NCBI RefSeq assembly: GCF_039523435.1
Contig: NZ_BAAAFH010000003.1
Span: forward strand, 310,001 to 374,000
DNA length: 64,000 nucleotides
Direction: 5' to 3'
Source of the DNA: Wandonia haliotis
GTDB lineage: Bacteria > Bacteroidota > Bacteroidia > Flavobacteriales_D > Crocinitomicaceae
Below, one piece after another: positions 9,057-18,144 of this stretch (positions within the stretch are counted from its first letter, which is position 1; each line of letters opens with the position of its first letter). Under the pieces are notes generated by a model. That model searched no databases, was not told where the DNA came from, and saw only the letters and a list, made by a program, of their open reading frames with translations. Both the position numbers and the translations under genes were made by a program.

Positions 9057-10262
9057 ATGTCTGAAAATAAGGTGGAAAGACTTGAAGAAGTCCGGAGATT
9101 AAAAACAATAAACCTGTACACATTATTTGCCGGTATTACTATTCTTTTTTCCGGTATCTACGGGTTGTTTCTTGATGATGGAATTTATGGTCTGGTCGTT
9201 CTTTTTACATTACCCTTTCTGGCAATGGTTCCATTGTTAAACAGAGCAGGACATAGTCTTGTTGCCGTCGCTGTCCTGGTTCATATATGTAATTTTTCAA
9301 TCGTTGTTTTTAATTTGGGGTATGGGCATTCTACAGGTTCTCAGGCATTTATTTTTCCGATCATTGCCGGGATTTCCTTTCTCAATCCTCTACCCAGACA
9401 TAAGATAGAGTTTTGGGTGCACATGATTTTGAGTGTGTTTATTCATGCTTTCATCTTTGCAACAGATCGTTTTTTTGGTAGTTCGGCAGTTCCTTCCAAT
9501 AAATATGTAACCTTGGAAACCATCAACTATGCGTTGAGTTTGCTGGTAACAGTATATATATTGTATCAGCATAATTCCAAGACTGCTGTTGGGAAGGAGC
9601 AATTAGCGAGTCAGCTCAGAACAAATGAAGACACCCTTAGTCAATTGGGAAGTGTATTGAAGGATAAAGAAGTTCTGCTTGCCGAAGTGCATCACAGGGT
9701 AAAGAATAACCTTGCTATAATTTCAGGAATGTTGAATCTGAGTAGAAATCTGGGGAAAGAAACAAATGTAGATGCGGTTTTACAAGAGTGTTCCAACCGG
9801 GTTATTTCAATGGCAATGGTGCATGAAAAATTGTATAAATCAGGTGATCTCAGCCGGATTTCATTTCATGAATATGTAGATGATCTCGTAAAGGATATTC
9901 ACCGAACTCTGGTGGTCAACAAAAATATACAGTTGAGAACCCGGCTCGATGAAATCTTTTTGGATATAGACAGGGCAATTCCGGTAGGGCTTATCGTTAA
10001 CGAAGTTATTACCAACAGTATCAAGCATGCTTTTACAGATGGTAAAGAGGGGATAATAGAGGTGGATGTGAGAAGAAGTAATAATTCTGTTTATCTTATG
10101 GTGCGAGACAATGGGAAGGGAATGCCGACAGAGCAAAACCAGGAGGACAATGAAAGTCTTGGTATGATGTTGATAGAATCTCTTACACAACAGATAGACG
10201 GAACGTATGAATTTGCAAACAATGATGGAGTGAGTTTTGTTCTTAGGTTTCCGATAGAATAA
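9057..10262 (+). CDS. membrane sensor histidine kinase, HisKA_2 type
   Basis: A 401-residue protein. About six hydrophobic helices (residues 20-170) have no large extracellular sensor domain. A short coiled linker follows, then a HisKA_2 dimerisation box EVHHRVKNNLA with the phospho-accepting His at 212 or 213. The ATPase domain has an N-box (NEVITNSIKHAF), a G1 box (RDNGKGMP) and a G2-like ESLGMMLIESL. No response regulator is adjacent, so it is an orphan here. HisKA_2 kinases often signal to unusual or diguanylate-linked regulators, but the target is unknown. Confidence 0.88.
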   Translation: MSENKVERLEEVRRLKTINLYTLFAGITILFSGIYGLFLDDGIYGLVVLFTLPFLAMVPLLNRAGHSLVAVAVLVHICNFSIVVFNLGYGHSTGSQAFIFPIIAGISFLNPLPRHKIEFWVHMILSVFIHAFIFATDRFFGSSAVPSNKYVTLETINYALSLLVTVYILYQHNSKTAVGKEQLASQLRTNEDTLSQLGSVLKDKEVLLAEVHHRVKNNLAIISGMLNLSRNLGKETNVDAVLQECSNRVISMAMVHEKLYKSGDLSRISFHEYVDDLVKDIHRTLVVNKNIQLRTRLDEIFLDIDRAIPVGLIVNEVITNSIKHAFTDGKEGIIEVDVRRSNNSVYLMVRDNGKGMPTEQNQEDNESLGMMLIESLTQQIDGTYEFANNDGVSFVLRFPIE

Positions 10263-10298
10263 TTTCTAATTTTGTGTAGAATTTAAAAATAGAAAGAT

Positions 10299-10712
10299 AT
10301 GTATCCTCCAGAATTAGTTGCCCCAATGAAAAGGGATCTTGTAGATAATGGTTTCACAGAGTTATTGACGTCTGAGGAGGTTGATAAAGCATTGACCGAT
10401 AAAGAGGGATTAGCCATGGTAGTGGTAAATTCTGTTTGTGGTTGTGCAGCCGGAAGTATGCGTCCGGGAGTTAAGCTTTCATTGAATAATGCCAAGAAAC
10501 CGGCAAAACTATACACCGTGTTTGCAGGTGTGGATCGTGAAGCAGTTGAACAGGCGAGAAAATATTTTCTTCCTTATCCTCCCTCTTCTCCATCTATAGC
10601 ATTGTTTAAAGACGGAAAGTTAGTTCATTTCATTGAGCGTCATCATATAGAAGGACGTACAGCAGAAATGATCGGTGAACACCTTGCTGCAGCATACGAC
10701 CAGTTTGCATAA
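10299..10712 (+). CDS. BrxA/BrxB family bacilliredoxin
   Basis: A 137-residue thioredoxin-like protein of the YphP/YqiW family. It begins with the typical MYPPELVAPM and carries the active-site motif VCGCAAGSMRPG, with Cys47 and Cys49 in the CGC arrangement. In Firmicutes these proteins remove bacillithiol from S-bacillithiolated proteins. Length and motif are standard. With the YtxJ genes at 787-1598 it suggests that the organism makes bacillithiol; biosynthesis genes bshABC are not in the window. Confidence 0.92.
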   Translation: MYPPELVAPMKRDLVDNGFTELLTSEEVDKALTDKEGLAMVVVNSVCGCAAGSMRPGVKLSLNNAKKPAKLYTVFAGVDREAVEQARKYFLPYPPSSPSIALFKDGKLVHFIERHHIEGRTAEMIGEHLAAAYDQFA

Positions 10713-10732
10713 AGACAATACCGAAAAAGAGT

Positions 10733-10772
10733 AATAACAAAAGGAGCGTAGTACTACGCTCCTTTTGTTATT
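10733..10772. terminator. bidirectional rho-independent terminator
   Basis: A perfect 40-base palindrome with a GC-rich core (GGAGCGTAG/CTACGCTCC) and T-rich tails in both directions. It separates the convergent bacilliredoxin and DUF4412-like genes and can terminate both. Confidence 0.88.
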
Positions 10773-10787
10773 GTTTAGAACCCGGGT

Positions 10788-11465
10788 TTATCGTCCCTGT
10801 CCCATTTGCTTCAATTCTTCTGCTGACTTTTCAACGTAACCTTCCGGAATAGTCATATCGAACAAATCTTTCCCTTTGATTTTTTTGTTGTATTCTGTCA
10901 AAGAGAAAGCCATAATCATAGGTCCTTGTTGCATACTGAATTCAACCGGGAAACCAGGGACACCTTTCTGGTTTGCCATGTTCAAACCTCTTTTGTCGCT
11001 GATTTGGATATCTTCTGTATACCACATTTCTAATTCCTGACCTTCTTCTGTAGTAAGGATAGCTTTCTTACAGTTCAACCCTGCAATTTCTTTGCTCTCA
11101 TCAATCAATTCGATGTCCAGATCAACTTCCTCTTCTGCTTCTTCCTCTCCTTCTTCTGCACTAAGCTCGTCAAGTGTTGAACGCGTAGCTATTTTTCCCA
11201 TCATACCTGACATAAGGGTCAGAGTTTCCTCCTTCTTAAGGTCTGTGATCATAGTAGTATTCATCATACTACCCATTTTCGTGTCTACTCTCGAAAAATC
11301 TTCCGAATAGAAAATTTCCATTGTTGCATCAGTAAAGAAGCTCTTCATCATTTCTACCTGGGGATCATCACCTTGAATATCGATTGTATATTTCAGGTGC
11401 CCCTCCTGTGCATTTGCTGTGAAAACAAATAGGGCCGCAAATGCCAAACCAATTAATCTTTTCAT
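10788..11465 (-). CDS. secreted DUF4412-like protein
   Basis: A 225-residue protein with a cleavable signal peptide ending in TANAQ. The mature part is beta-rich and includes MEIFYSEDFSRVDTKMG, an acidic stretch of Glu and Asp near residues 102-116, and IAGLNCKKAILTTEEG followed by LEMWYTEDI. These segments match the GLPGLI/DUF4412 type of Bacteroidota envelope proteins, whose function is unknown. It is a single gene ending at a shared bidirectional terminator. Confidence 0.65.
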   Translation of the reverse strand: MKRLIGLAFAALFVFTANAQEGHLKYTIDIQGDDPQVEMMKSFFTDATMEIFYSEDFSRVDTKMGSMMNTTMITDLKKEETLTLMSGMMGKIATRSTLDELSAEEGEEEAEEEVDLDIELIDESKEIAGLNCKKAILTTEEGQELEMWYTEDIQISDKRGLNMANQKGVPGFPVEFSMQQGPMIMAFSLTEYNKKIKGKDLFDMTIPEGYVEKSAEELKQMGQGR

Positions 11466-11695
11466 AGTTATTTTAATTTAGACCACTAAAATACAAGAAT
11501 CCGGCCAAACTTTATACAAAAGAAAGGGGGAAGAAACAGAAAAGATGATGGGAGGAATAATATATTGTTGAGTGGTGTAGAAACCCAATCCGGAATAAAA
11601 ATGAGATAATCACGATTCTGAACCGCTCATACTTTTTTTTTAACAGACCTGTAACTTTCTTCTAACTTCGTATTCTACATAAAAAACAGATTTTC

Positions 11696-14440
11696 ATGTT
11701 GTTTACGAAACGCTTTCTTTTATTTATTGCGTTATTGATCTCCTTTGTATCGGTTGGGCAGGATAAAATGAAAATTTCCGGTGTTATCAATGATACCTTA
11801 AATAATAAGCCACTATATAATGCCTCTGCAGTAATTATCAGGATCAGGGATTCTGTTTTATTAGATTATACCCGGACCGATCTTCAGGGAAGATTTGAAT
11901 TTACAAATCTGGATATTGACACGGTTGAGTTACTAATTACGCATCCAAAATTTCTGGATCAGTCTTTTTATATGTTCGGAAGTGAGGACAATTATGAATT
12001 TCATATTCCCAATATAATTCCGTTGGAGAAAACAAAGGAAATCAGGGAGGTTGTAATTTTTGCCAGCAAAGATCCCATTTACTATAGAGGAGATACGCTC
12101 GTGTATGTGGCGGACTCATTTAATGTGAAGCCTAATGCTGTGGTAGAAGATTTATTGAAAAAACTACCGGGAGTAGAAGTCGATAAGGATGGAAAGATAA
12201 AGTCTCAGGGAAAAGATGTTGAAAAAGTGCTCGTGGATGGGGATGAGTTTTTTGGTTCGGATCCTCTTATTGCTACACGTAATCTTGGAGCCAGAGCCGT
12301 AGAGTCAGTGGAGGTGTACGAGAAAGAAAGTGAGAATGCTGAGAGTGGAAGTACAGAGACGGTACAAATAATGAACCTGAAACTGAAAGACGAAGCTAAG
12401 AAAGGATACTTCGGGCGTATTGCGGCAGGTTCTGACTTCCAGAAATTCTATGAGGGAGAAGCGTTAGCAAGTGTGTTCAATAAAGACCTTAAAATTTCCG
12501 TTTTCGGTCAGGCAACCAATACTCCGAACTCAGGATTCAGTTGGTCGGACATTAATCAGTATGGTTTGGATAATGAACGCCAGAACATCATAGATGAAGA
12601 TGGAAACTGGACATTTATTGGAAGTACACCCAGAGATGGTCTTCCCCAATCTCTGAAAGGCGGGTTTTATTTTTCGGATAAGATCGGAGAAAAAACAAAG
12701 TTGTCAGCTAATTATACCTACAATGACAATCAGGTTATCGCCAACACGAACAAAACAACTCAGTATTTCCTTGTGGATACAACGTATTCAACAGATGATA
12801 CAGGATCGGATAGAAATCGTTTGCAACAGCATATTGCCAACATTGGGTTTGAACAAAAGTTTGATTCGTTGACAACACTGGAGATTAAACCCCGTTTTCA
12901 GTTCAACAAGACAACACAACGCAGTGAAAGTACAACAGAGTTCTTTGATGCTGACAGAAATTCGTTTAGCGAGACAAATGTTCTGAATGAAACGGGTTCT
13001 GAAGAAATGTCTTTTTCCAATATTGCTAAACTGACAAGGTTGTTCAAGAAACGATTCAGGAAACTGGAGGTGACCTATCAGTTTGATTACAAGAAAAACA
13101 CATTGGAAGGAGTATTGGAGTCAAGTAGCGGTTTGACGTTCATGGACTCAACGATTCAGTCGTTTAATCAAAAGAAAACGGGGAACCTTGAGGGGGCCGG
13201 TCATTTGGCTCGGGTTTCATATCATGAACCTCTTTCCAAACTTTGGCGACTGGAATTTGAATATCAGTTCAACCAGTTTAAAACCGATCAATCGCGTTCT
13301 TCGTTTAATCTGATCGGAGAGGAGTATAATGAGTTAGACTCCTTGTTTTCGAACAGTTTTGAAAATGAACAGATGATTAACTTCGGAGGTGCATTTGTGC
13401 GTTTTGAAAACCCGAAGCATTTGGTCCGTTTAGGTGCAAGAGTGCGGAATACGCAAATGGATAATTTCAATTTGTTTACAGGAGACAGCTTTAAACAAAA
13501 TGTCAACAACCTATTACCCGGATTCCGGTATGCCTATAAAATAAAGCAAAACAGCCGGCTGAATTTTAATTATAATACAGATGCCCAATTGCCGTCAATA
13601 AGCCAGCTGCAGCCGTTACAGGACAATACAAATCCAAACCGAATAGTAGTAGGTAATCCGGATCTGAAGCCGACTTATACACATACGATGAGGTTAAATT
13701 ACCACTTATTCAAACCGATTACTGGATTTTACACATGGGCAGGTGCATACTTTAGTTATATTAATAATGCTTTCTCCAGCTCTTTGCTATATGATCAGTA
13801 TGGTAGAACAGTGAGTCAGTCGATAAATGTCGATAATAATTACTTTGGTAATGTGTATGCCGGAACAGGGATTCCTCTGTATAAGCAATTACTTAAGATG
13901 AATATAAATGCAAATGCGGGAATAAGTTCAATCAACAATAAAATTAACGGTTTGGATAACCGAACGATCAACAATTCAGTGGGTGGAGGACTTGATCTTG
14001 TGTTTGATAAAGATTCTTTGTTTTTTGAAATTGGAGGATCTATCAATTACAACGCCCCTAACAGTACATTAAATTCGGGAGCCAATCAACCCTATTTCAC
14101 CCACAATTATAACGTCAACTTTGCCTGGGATATTTTCTGGAATATTACACTTGCAACTGAAGCAAGGTATGTGATTCAGAGTCAGCGGGCTGATGGATTT
14201 AATCTGAACTACTTCATTTGGGATGTGTCCGTGAAAAAGAATTTCCTGAAAGACGAAAACCTTGTGCTTGAATTGCGTGCGAACGATTTACTGAACCAGA
14301 ATATTACGGCGTCAAGGAACATTCAAACCAACATCATTGTGGACAACCGTACCCAGATTATCAGCCGATATTTCCTGGTAAAACTTACGTATAACTTTAA
14401 GAACAAAATAAAAGCTGTAGATAGTGATGAAGAATTTTAA
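11696..14440 (+). CDS. TonB-receptor-like outer-membrane beta-barrel protein
   Basis: A 914-residue protein with a signal peptide (to about residue 22) and a carboxypeptidase-regulatory-like domain (residues 25-110). A plug-like segment includes VEDLLKKLPGVEVDKDGK and LVDGDEFFGSDP. A long C-terminal barrel of the OMP_b-brl_3 type finishes with KLTYNFKNK. I see no evident substrate specificity. It overlaps the GLPGLI gene that follows by 17 bases, a recurrent Bacteroidota pairing of receptor and GLPGLI protein. A TAACTTCG element about 30 bases upstream is a possible -7 box. Confidence 0.88.
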   Translation: MLFTKRFLLFIALLISFVSVGQDKMKISGVINDTLNNKPLYNASAVIIRIRDSVLLDYTRTDLQGRFEFTNLDIDTVELLITHPKFLDQSFYMFGSEDNYEFHIPNIIPLEKTKEIREVVIFASKDPIYYRGDTLVYVADSFNVKPNAVVEDLLKKLPGVEVDKDGKIKSQGKDVEKVLVDGDEFFGSDPLIATRNLGARAVESVEVYEKESENAESGSTETVQIMNLKLKDEAKKGYFGRIAAGSDFQKFYEGEALASVFNKDLKISVFGQATNTPNSGFSWSDINQYGLDNERQNIIDEDGNWTFIGSTPRDGLPQSLKGGFYFSDKIGEKTKLSANYTYNDNQVIANTNKTTQYFLVDTTYSTDDTGSDRNRLQQHIANIGFEQKFDSLTTLEIKPRFQFNKTTQRSESTTEFFDADRNSFSETNVLNETGSEEMSFSNIAKLTRLFKKRFRKLEVTYQFDYKKNTLEGVLESSSGLTFMDSTIQSFNQKKTGNLEGAGHLARVSYHEPLSKLWRLEFEYQFNQFKTDQSRSSFNLIGEEYNELDSLFSNSFENEQMINFGGAFVRFENPKHLVRLGARVRNTQMDNFNLFTGDSFKQNVNNLLPGFRYAYKIKQNSRLNFNYNTDAQLPSISQLQPLQDNTNPNRIVVGNPDLKPTYTHTMRLNYHLFKPITGFYTWAGAYFSYINNAFSSSLLYDQYGRTVSQSINVDNNYFGNVYAGTGIPLYKQLLKMNINANAGISSINNKINGLDNRTINNSVGGGLDLVFDKDSLFFEIGGSINYNAPNSTLNSGANQPYFTHNYNVNFAWDIFWNITLATEARYVIQSQRADGFNLNYFIWDVSVKKNFLKDENLVLELRANDLLNQNITASRNIQTNIIVDNRTQIISRYFLVKLTYNFKNKIKAVDSDEEF

Positions 14441-15152
14441 TAGATTAGGTTTTGTTCTTTTGTCCTGTTTTCTCTTTTCTGTAGGATATTCTGAAGGGCA
14501 GATTCACGCAGGTAAAATTACTTTTGAGCGAAAGACAAACCTCCATAAAAAGTTCCCGGATCAGGAAATGAGAAGGTGGATCGGCGACGAGAAGTATAAG
14601 TACGATATGTTTTATTTGTACTTTAATGATACGATGAGTGTCTTTCTTCCGGAAGAGATCAATATGAACGACCGAAGCAATTGGACCACGGTGAGGAATA
14701 AAGTGATTTCTTATCTTCAACGGGATCAGCGATACAGTCTCCTGAACGTTTGGGGGGAGGAAGTCGTGGTAGCGGACACATTAAAACACAGAACGTATAA
14801 GATAATTCCTAAGAAAAGGGAAATAGCGGGGTACAATTGCCAAATGGTACGTTTTGATCAGAATGATTCTATACGTATTTATCTTTGGTATACGGATGCC
14901 ATCCTTCCATCCGTTGGTCCTGAATCTTATCTTGGACTACCGGGGGCTATACTTGGTTTGGCGACGGAAGACGGCGGGGTAGTCTACTTTGCGACAAAAG
15001 TGGAAGAACTTGAGCCGGATTTTCAGCAGGTTTTACCAAAGTTCAAGACCAACAAGAGTCTTACGGAAATTGAAATGATAGAGGAACTATCGAAACGGTT
15101 CGCCGGTAGCCCCTGGGGTGATAAGGCAATTAAAGAACTGTTTATGTGGTAA
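14424..15152 (+). CDS. GLPGLI family protein
   Basis: A 242-residue exported protein with a signal peptide ending near residue 25 (YSEGQ). It carries the family hallmark as YLGLPGAILGL at about residue 174, after a YNCQMVRF strand and an IYLWYTDAILPS segment. GLPGLI proteins are Bacteroidota-specific envelope proteins of unknown function, often encoded beside TonB-type receptors. The start lies 17 bases inside the receptor gene, implying coupled translation. Confidence 0.9.
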   Translation: MMKNFNRLGFVLLSCFLFSVGYSEGQIHAGKITFERKTNLHKKFPDQEMRRWIGDEKYKYDMFYLYFNDTMSVFLPEEINMNDRSNWTTVRNKVISYLQRDQRYSLLNVWGEEVVVADTLKHRTYKIIPKKREIAGYNCQMVRFDQNDSIRIYLWYTDAILPSVGPESYLGLPGAILGLATEDGGVVYFATKVEELEPDFQQVLPKFKTNKSLTEIEMIEELSKRFAGSPWGDKAIKELFMW

Positions 15153-15382
15153 ATATTCGATTGCTCCGTAAAAAGCGCAACCGACAGGTAATGAGACGAA
15201 TTGTAATGCACGCATCAGAAATTAATCATTCAAACACCTCAAAATTCAGGCAATTTGTAATTAACAGGGAAAGGAAAGGCAGAAATATTAACAATTTCCC
15301 CAAGCAATATTCGCATGAAAATTTTGTTTTTTGGTTGAGATATTATTTCTTTGCGGCTGAATTAATCCTTAAATAGAAAGAA

Positions 15383-15619
15383 ATGTCTGATATCAAATCA
15401 AGAGTAGTATCTATTATCGTAGACAAGTTAGGTGTTGAAGAGTCTGAAGTAAACAATGAGGCGAGCTTCACAAATGACCTAGGTGCAGATTCTTTGGATA
15501 CTGTAGAATTGATCATGGAATTCGAAAAAGAATTCAATATCGCTATTCCAGATGATCAAGCAGAGAAAATACAAACTGTTGGTGATGCGATTTCTTACAT
15601 TGAAGAAAACGCGAAGTAA
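15383..15619 (+). CDS. acpP: acyl carrier protein
   Basis: A 78-residue acidic four-helix protein with the phosphopantetheine attachment motif LGADSLDTVELIM, Ser37. It carries growing acyl chains in fatty acid synthesis. It is followed within 45 bases by fabF and then rnc, a conserved order in Bacteroidota. Length and composition are standard. Confidence 0.98.
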   Translation: MSDIKSRVVSIIVDKLGVEESEVNNEASFTNDLGADSLDTVELIMEFEKEFNIAIPDDQAEKIQTVGDAISYIEENAK

Positions 15620-15661
15620 TCAGCTTTTTAACTGATCAGGACTGATTTTTAAATTTTGACT

Positions 15662-16915
15662 ATGGAGTTAAAGCGCGTTGTTGTAACTGGTTTAGGTGCA
15701 CTTACCCCAATTGGGAATAATCTTGAAGCATATTGGAATGGCTTAACACAAGGAGTCAGTGGTGCTGCGCCCATACAACAGTTTGACGCTTCCAAGTTTA
15801 AAACTCAGTTTGCCTGTGAGGTGAAAGACTTCAATGTAGAAGACTACATTGACAGAAAAGAAGCAAGAAAATTAGATCAATTTGCACAATATGCCATGGT
15901 TTCCGTAGAGGAAGCTATGGCTGATGCAAATTTTGATCTTGAAAAAATCAATGTGGATCGTGCCGGAGTAATCTGGGGATCTGGTATTGGTGGTTTAAAG
16001 ACGTTTCAGGACGAGTGTCAGAACTATTTCAGTGGTGATGGAACACCTCGTTTTAATCCGTTCTTTATTCCGAAAATGATTGCTGATATTGCAGCAGGTC
16101 ACATTTCCATTAAATATGGATTCAGAGGGCCTAACTATTGTACAGTGTCAGCTTGTGCATCCTCTACGAATGCTTTGATTGATGCCTATAATCTTATCCG
16201 TCTTGGTAAGGCGGAGATTATGATTACAGGTGGATCTGAAGCAGGAGTAAACGATGTAGGTATAGGTGGATTTAATGCCCTGAAAGCACTTTCGACGCGT
16301 AATGATGATCCGAAAACAGCCTCTCGTCCTTTTGATAAGGATCGTGATGGATTTGTTTTAGGTGAGGGAGCCGGTGCAATTATTCTTGAAGAATATGAGC
16401 ATGCCGTAGCCCGCGGAGCAAAAATTTATGCAGAAGTTGCCGGAGGAGGAATGTCCGCTGACGCATACCATATGACAGCACCACACCCAGAAGGGTTAGG
16501 AGCAATCAACGTAATGAAATCCACGTTGGAAGATGCCGGAATGAATCCGGAAGAAATCGACTACATTAATGTTCACGGAACGTCTACTCCTTTGGGAGAC
16601 GTCGCTGAAACAAAAGCGATCAAAGCAGTTTTCGGAGAGCACGCATATCAACTTAACATCTCTTCTACTAAATCAATGACAGGACACTTGTTAGGTGCTG
16701 CGGGAGCAATAGAGGCAATTGCCTGTATTATGTCCGTTAAGCACGACATTGTTCCACCGACTATCAACCATTTTACGGATGATCCGGACATTGATAATGC
16801 TTTGAATTTCACATTCAACACCGCTCAAAAGCGAACCGTGAACGCGGCACTTTCGAATACATTCGGTTTCGGTGGACACAATACATCAGTTATTGTAAAG
16901 AAATTTAAGGCTTAG
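15662..16915 (+). CDS. fabF: beta-ketoacyl-ACP synthase II
   Basis: A 417-residue condensing enzyme that elongates acyl-ACP with malonyl-ACP. The Cys-His-His triad is intact: Cys165 in VSACASS, His305 in NVHGTSTPLGD, and His342 in TGHLLGAAGA. I place the start at ATG 15662 (MELKRVVVTG). A TTG two codons upstream is possible but less likely. It sits between acpP and rnc, with only 5 bases to the rnc start. Confidence 0.97.
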   Translation: MELKRVVVTGLGALTPIGNNLEAYWNGLTQGVSGAAPIQQFDASKFKTQFACEVKDFNVEDYIDRKEARKLDQFAQYAMVSVEEAMADANFDLEKINVDRAGVIWGSGIGGLKTFQDECQNYFSGDGTPRFNPFFIPKMIADIAAGHISIKYGFRGPNYCTVSACASSTNALIDAYNLIRLGKAEIMITGGSEAGVNDVGIGGFNALKALSTRNDDPKTASRPFDKDRDGFVLGEGAGAIILEEYEHAVARGAKIYAEVAGGGMSADAYHMTAPHPEGLGAINVMKSTLEDAGMNPEEIDYINVHGTSTPLGDVAETKAIKAVFGEHAYQLNISSTKSMTGHLLGAAGAIEAIACIMSVKHDIVPPTINHFTDDPDIDNALNFTFNTAQKRTVNAALSNTFGFGGHNTSVIVKKFKA

Positions 16916-16920
16916 CAAAC

Positions 16921-17640
16921 TTGTTTTGGAAAAAACTATTTGAGAAAAATCAAAAATCGGATAAGGATTTACAGCTGATTAAGTTTATCCTCATTCGTTT
17001 CGGATACCGTCCTAAAAACCTGGAACTTTTTAAGGAGGCGTTAACGCATAAGTCTTATAGTAATCTTTCCAACGATCCCAGTAATGAACGTCTTGAGTAT
17101 TTAGGTGATGCAATTCTGGATGCAGTAATAGCTAATTTCTTATTCCATAAATTTCCGGACGAGGATGAAGGCTACCTTACAAAGGTAAAGTCTAAACTGG
17201 TTAGTCGTAAAACTCTCGCGGAATTGGGAGAGGCAATGGAAATTGCAACTGTCCTGAAGTACAACAAAGGACGTTCAATTAATTTATCTACGTTACAAGG
17301 GAATGCGCTGGAAGCGTTAATCGGAGCGGTATATCTGGATGCCGGATTTGATAAAGCGAAGAGCATCATTGAACAATATATTTTCCGGAATTACATTGAT
17401 CTCTCAAAGACACTGGAAGAGGAAATTGATTTTAAGAGCAAATTGTTCATTTGGGCGCAGAAAAATAAGTTGGAACTTGAATTTGAGATCATTTCGGAAT
17501 CTAACGAGGGGTCACATTGGGTGTACACTTCTCAGGTAATTATCAACCGGCTGGCCTACGGAAGAGGGACGGGAACCTCCAAAAAAGCTGCCGAGCAGGA
17601 AGCAGCAAAAGAGACCCTGGTTTTGATGGGCGAAATCTAG
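16921..17640 (+). CDS. rnc: ribonuclease III
   Basis: A 239-residue double-strand-specific RNase. The endonuclease domain has the signature NERLEYLGDAILDAV around residue 60 and the second acidic site GNALEALIGAVYLDAG. A C-terminal dsRNA-binding domain ends with GTSKKAAEQEAAKETL. The start is TTG at 16921, since no ATG lies before the conserved N-terminal region. It processes rRNA and structured transcripts. Confidence 0.95.
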   Translation: MFWKKLFEKNQKSDKDLQLIKFILIRFGYRPKNLELFKEALTHKSYSNLSNDPSNERLEYLGDAILDAVIANFLFHKFPDEDEGYLTKVKSKLVSRKTLAELGEAMEIATVLKYNKGRSINLSTLQGNALEALIGAVYLDAGFDKAKSIIEQYIFRNYIDLSKTLEEEIDFKSKLFIWAQKNKLELEFEIISESNEGSHWVYTSQVIINRLAYGRGTGTSKKAAEQEAAKETLVLMGEI

Positions 17641-17676
17641 TGTTTTATTCAAAGAATTTGGGTAATTTCGTTCGTA

Positions 17677-18102
17677 ATGGCGAAGTATACATTACAGATT
17701 GAAAGTGATTTTGAATATGAGCTCATTGGAGTATGTTCACATCATCAGGATTACCGGGTGATATGGGAACTGAATCATCATCTGAACTGGGCGTTTCAAA
17801 AATCAGAGGAATACTACGCAAATTACACAAAAAAGGGTGTGTTTGTGTCAGAGCATAGTACGTACACTTTCTGTGATGAAGAGAATGGTATAGATTATCT
17901 TTTTATTAAGAATAAGGCACAAGGCAAATTTCTGTTGCCGGAATTATCGCAAATTGATTTCTTTATCTTCGTAAAAGATAACTTTGTGTTTGAAATGGAG
18001 GATTTATTAGCCCGTATTCGTAAAGTTCCTGCTGTTGTGACAGCTTTTTCTTATGATCCGGAATCGATAAAGTCCTGTGAACAATTAGTGATATTTGAAT
18101 AA
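17677..18102 (+). CDS. IPExxxVDY family protein
   Basis: A 141-residue protein of the small Bacteroidota family named after an IPExxxVDY motif, here degenerate as LPELSQIDFFIF near residue 88. The context is diagnostic, because the family is regularly found between rnc and pyk. Function is unknown. No signal peptide or membrane helix is visible. Confidence 0.8.
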   Translation: MAKYTLQIESDFEYELIGVCSHHQDYRVIWELNHHLNWAFQKSEEYYANYTKKGVFVSEHSTYTFCDEENGIDYLFIKNKAQGKFLLPELSQIDFFIFVKDNFVFEMEDLLARIRKVPAVVTAFSYDPESIKSCEQLVIFE

Positions 18103-18144
18103 TATGATTTTCGGTACTACACCGGAGAGACAAATAAAGAAAGT

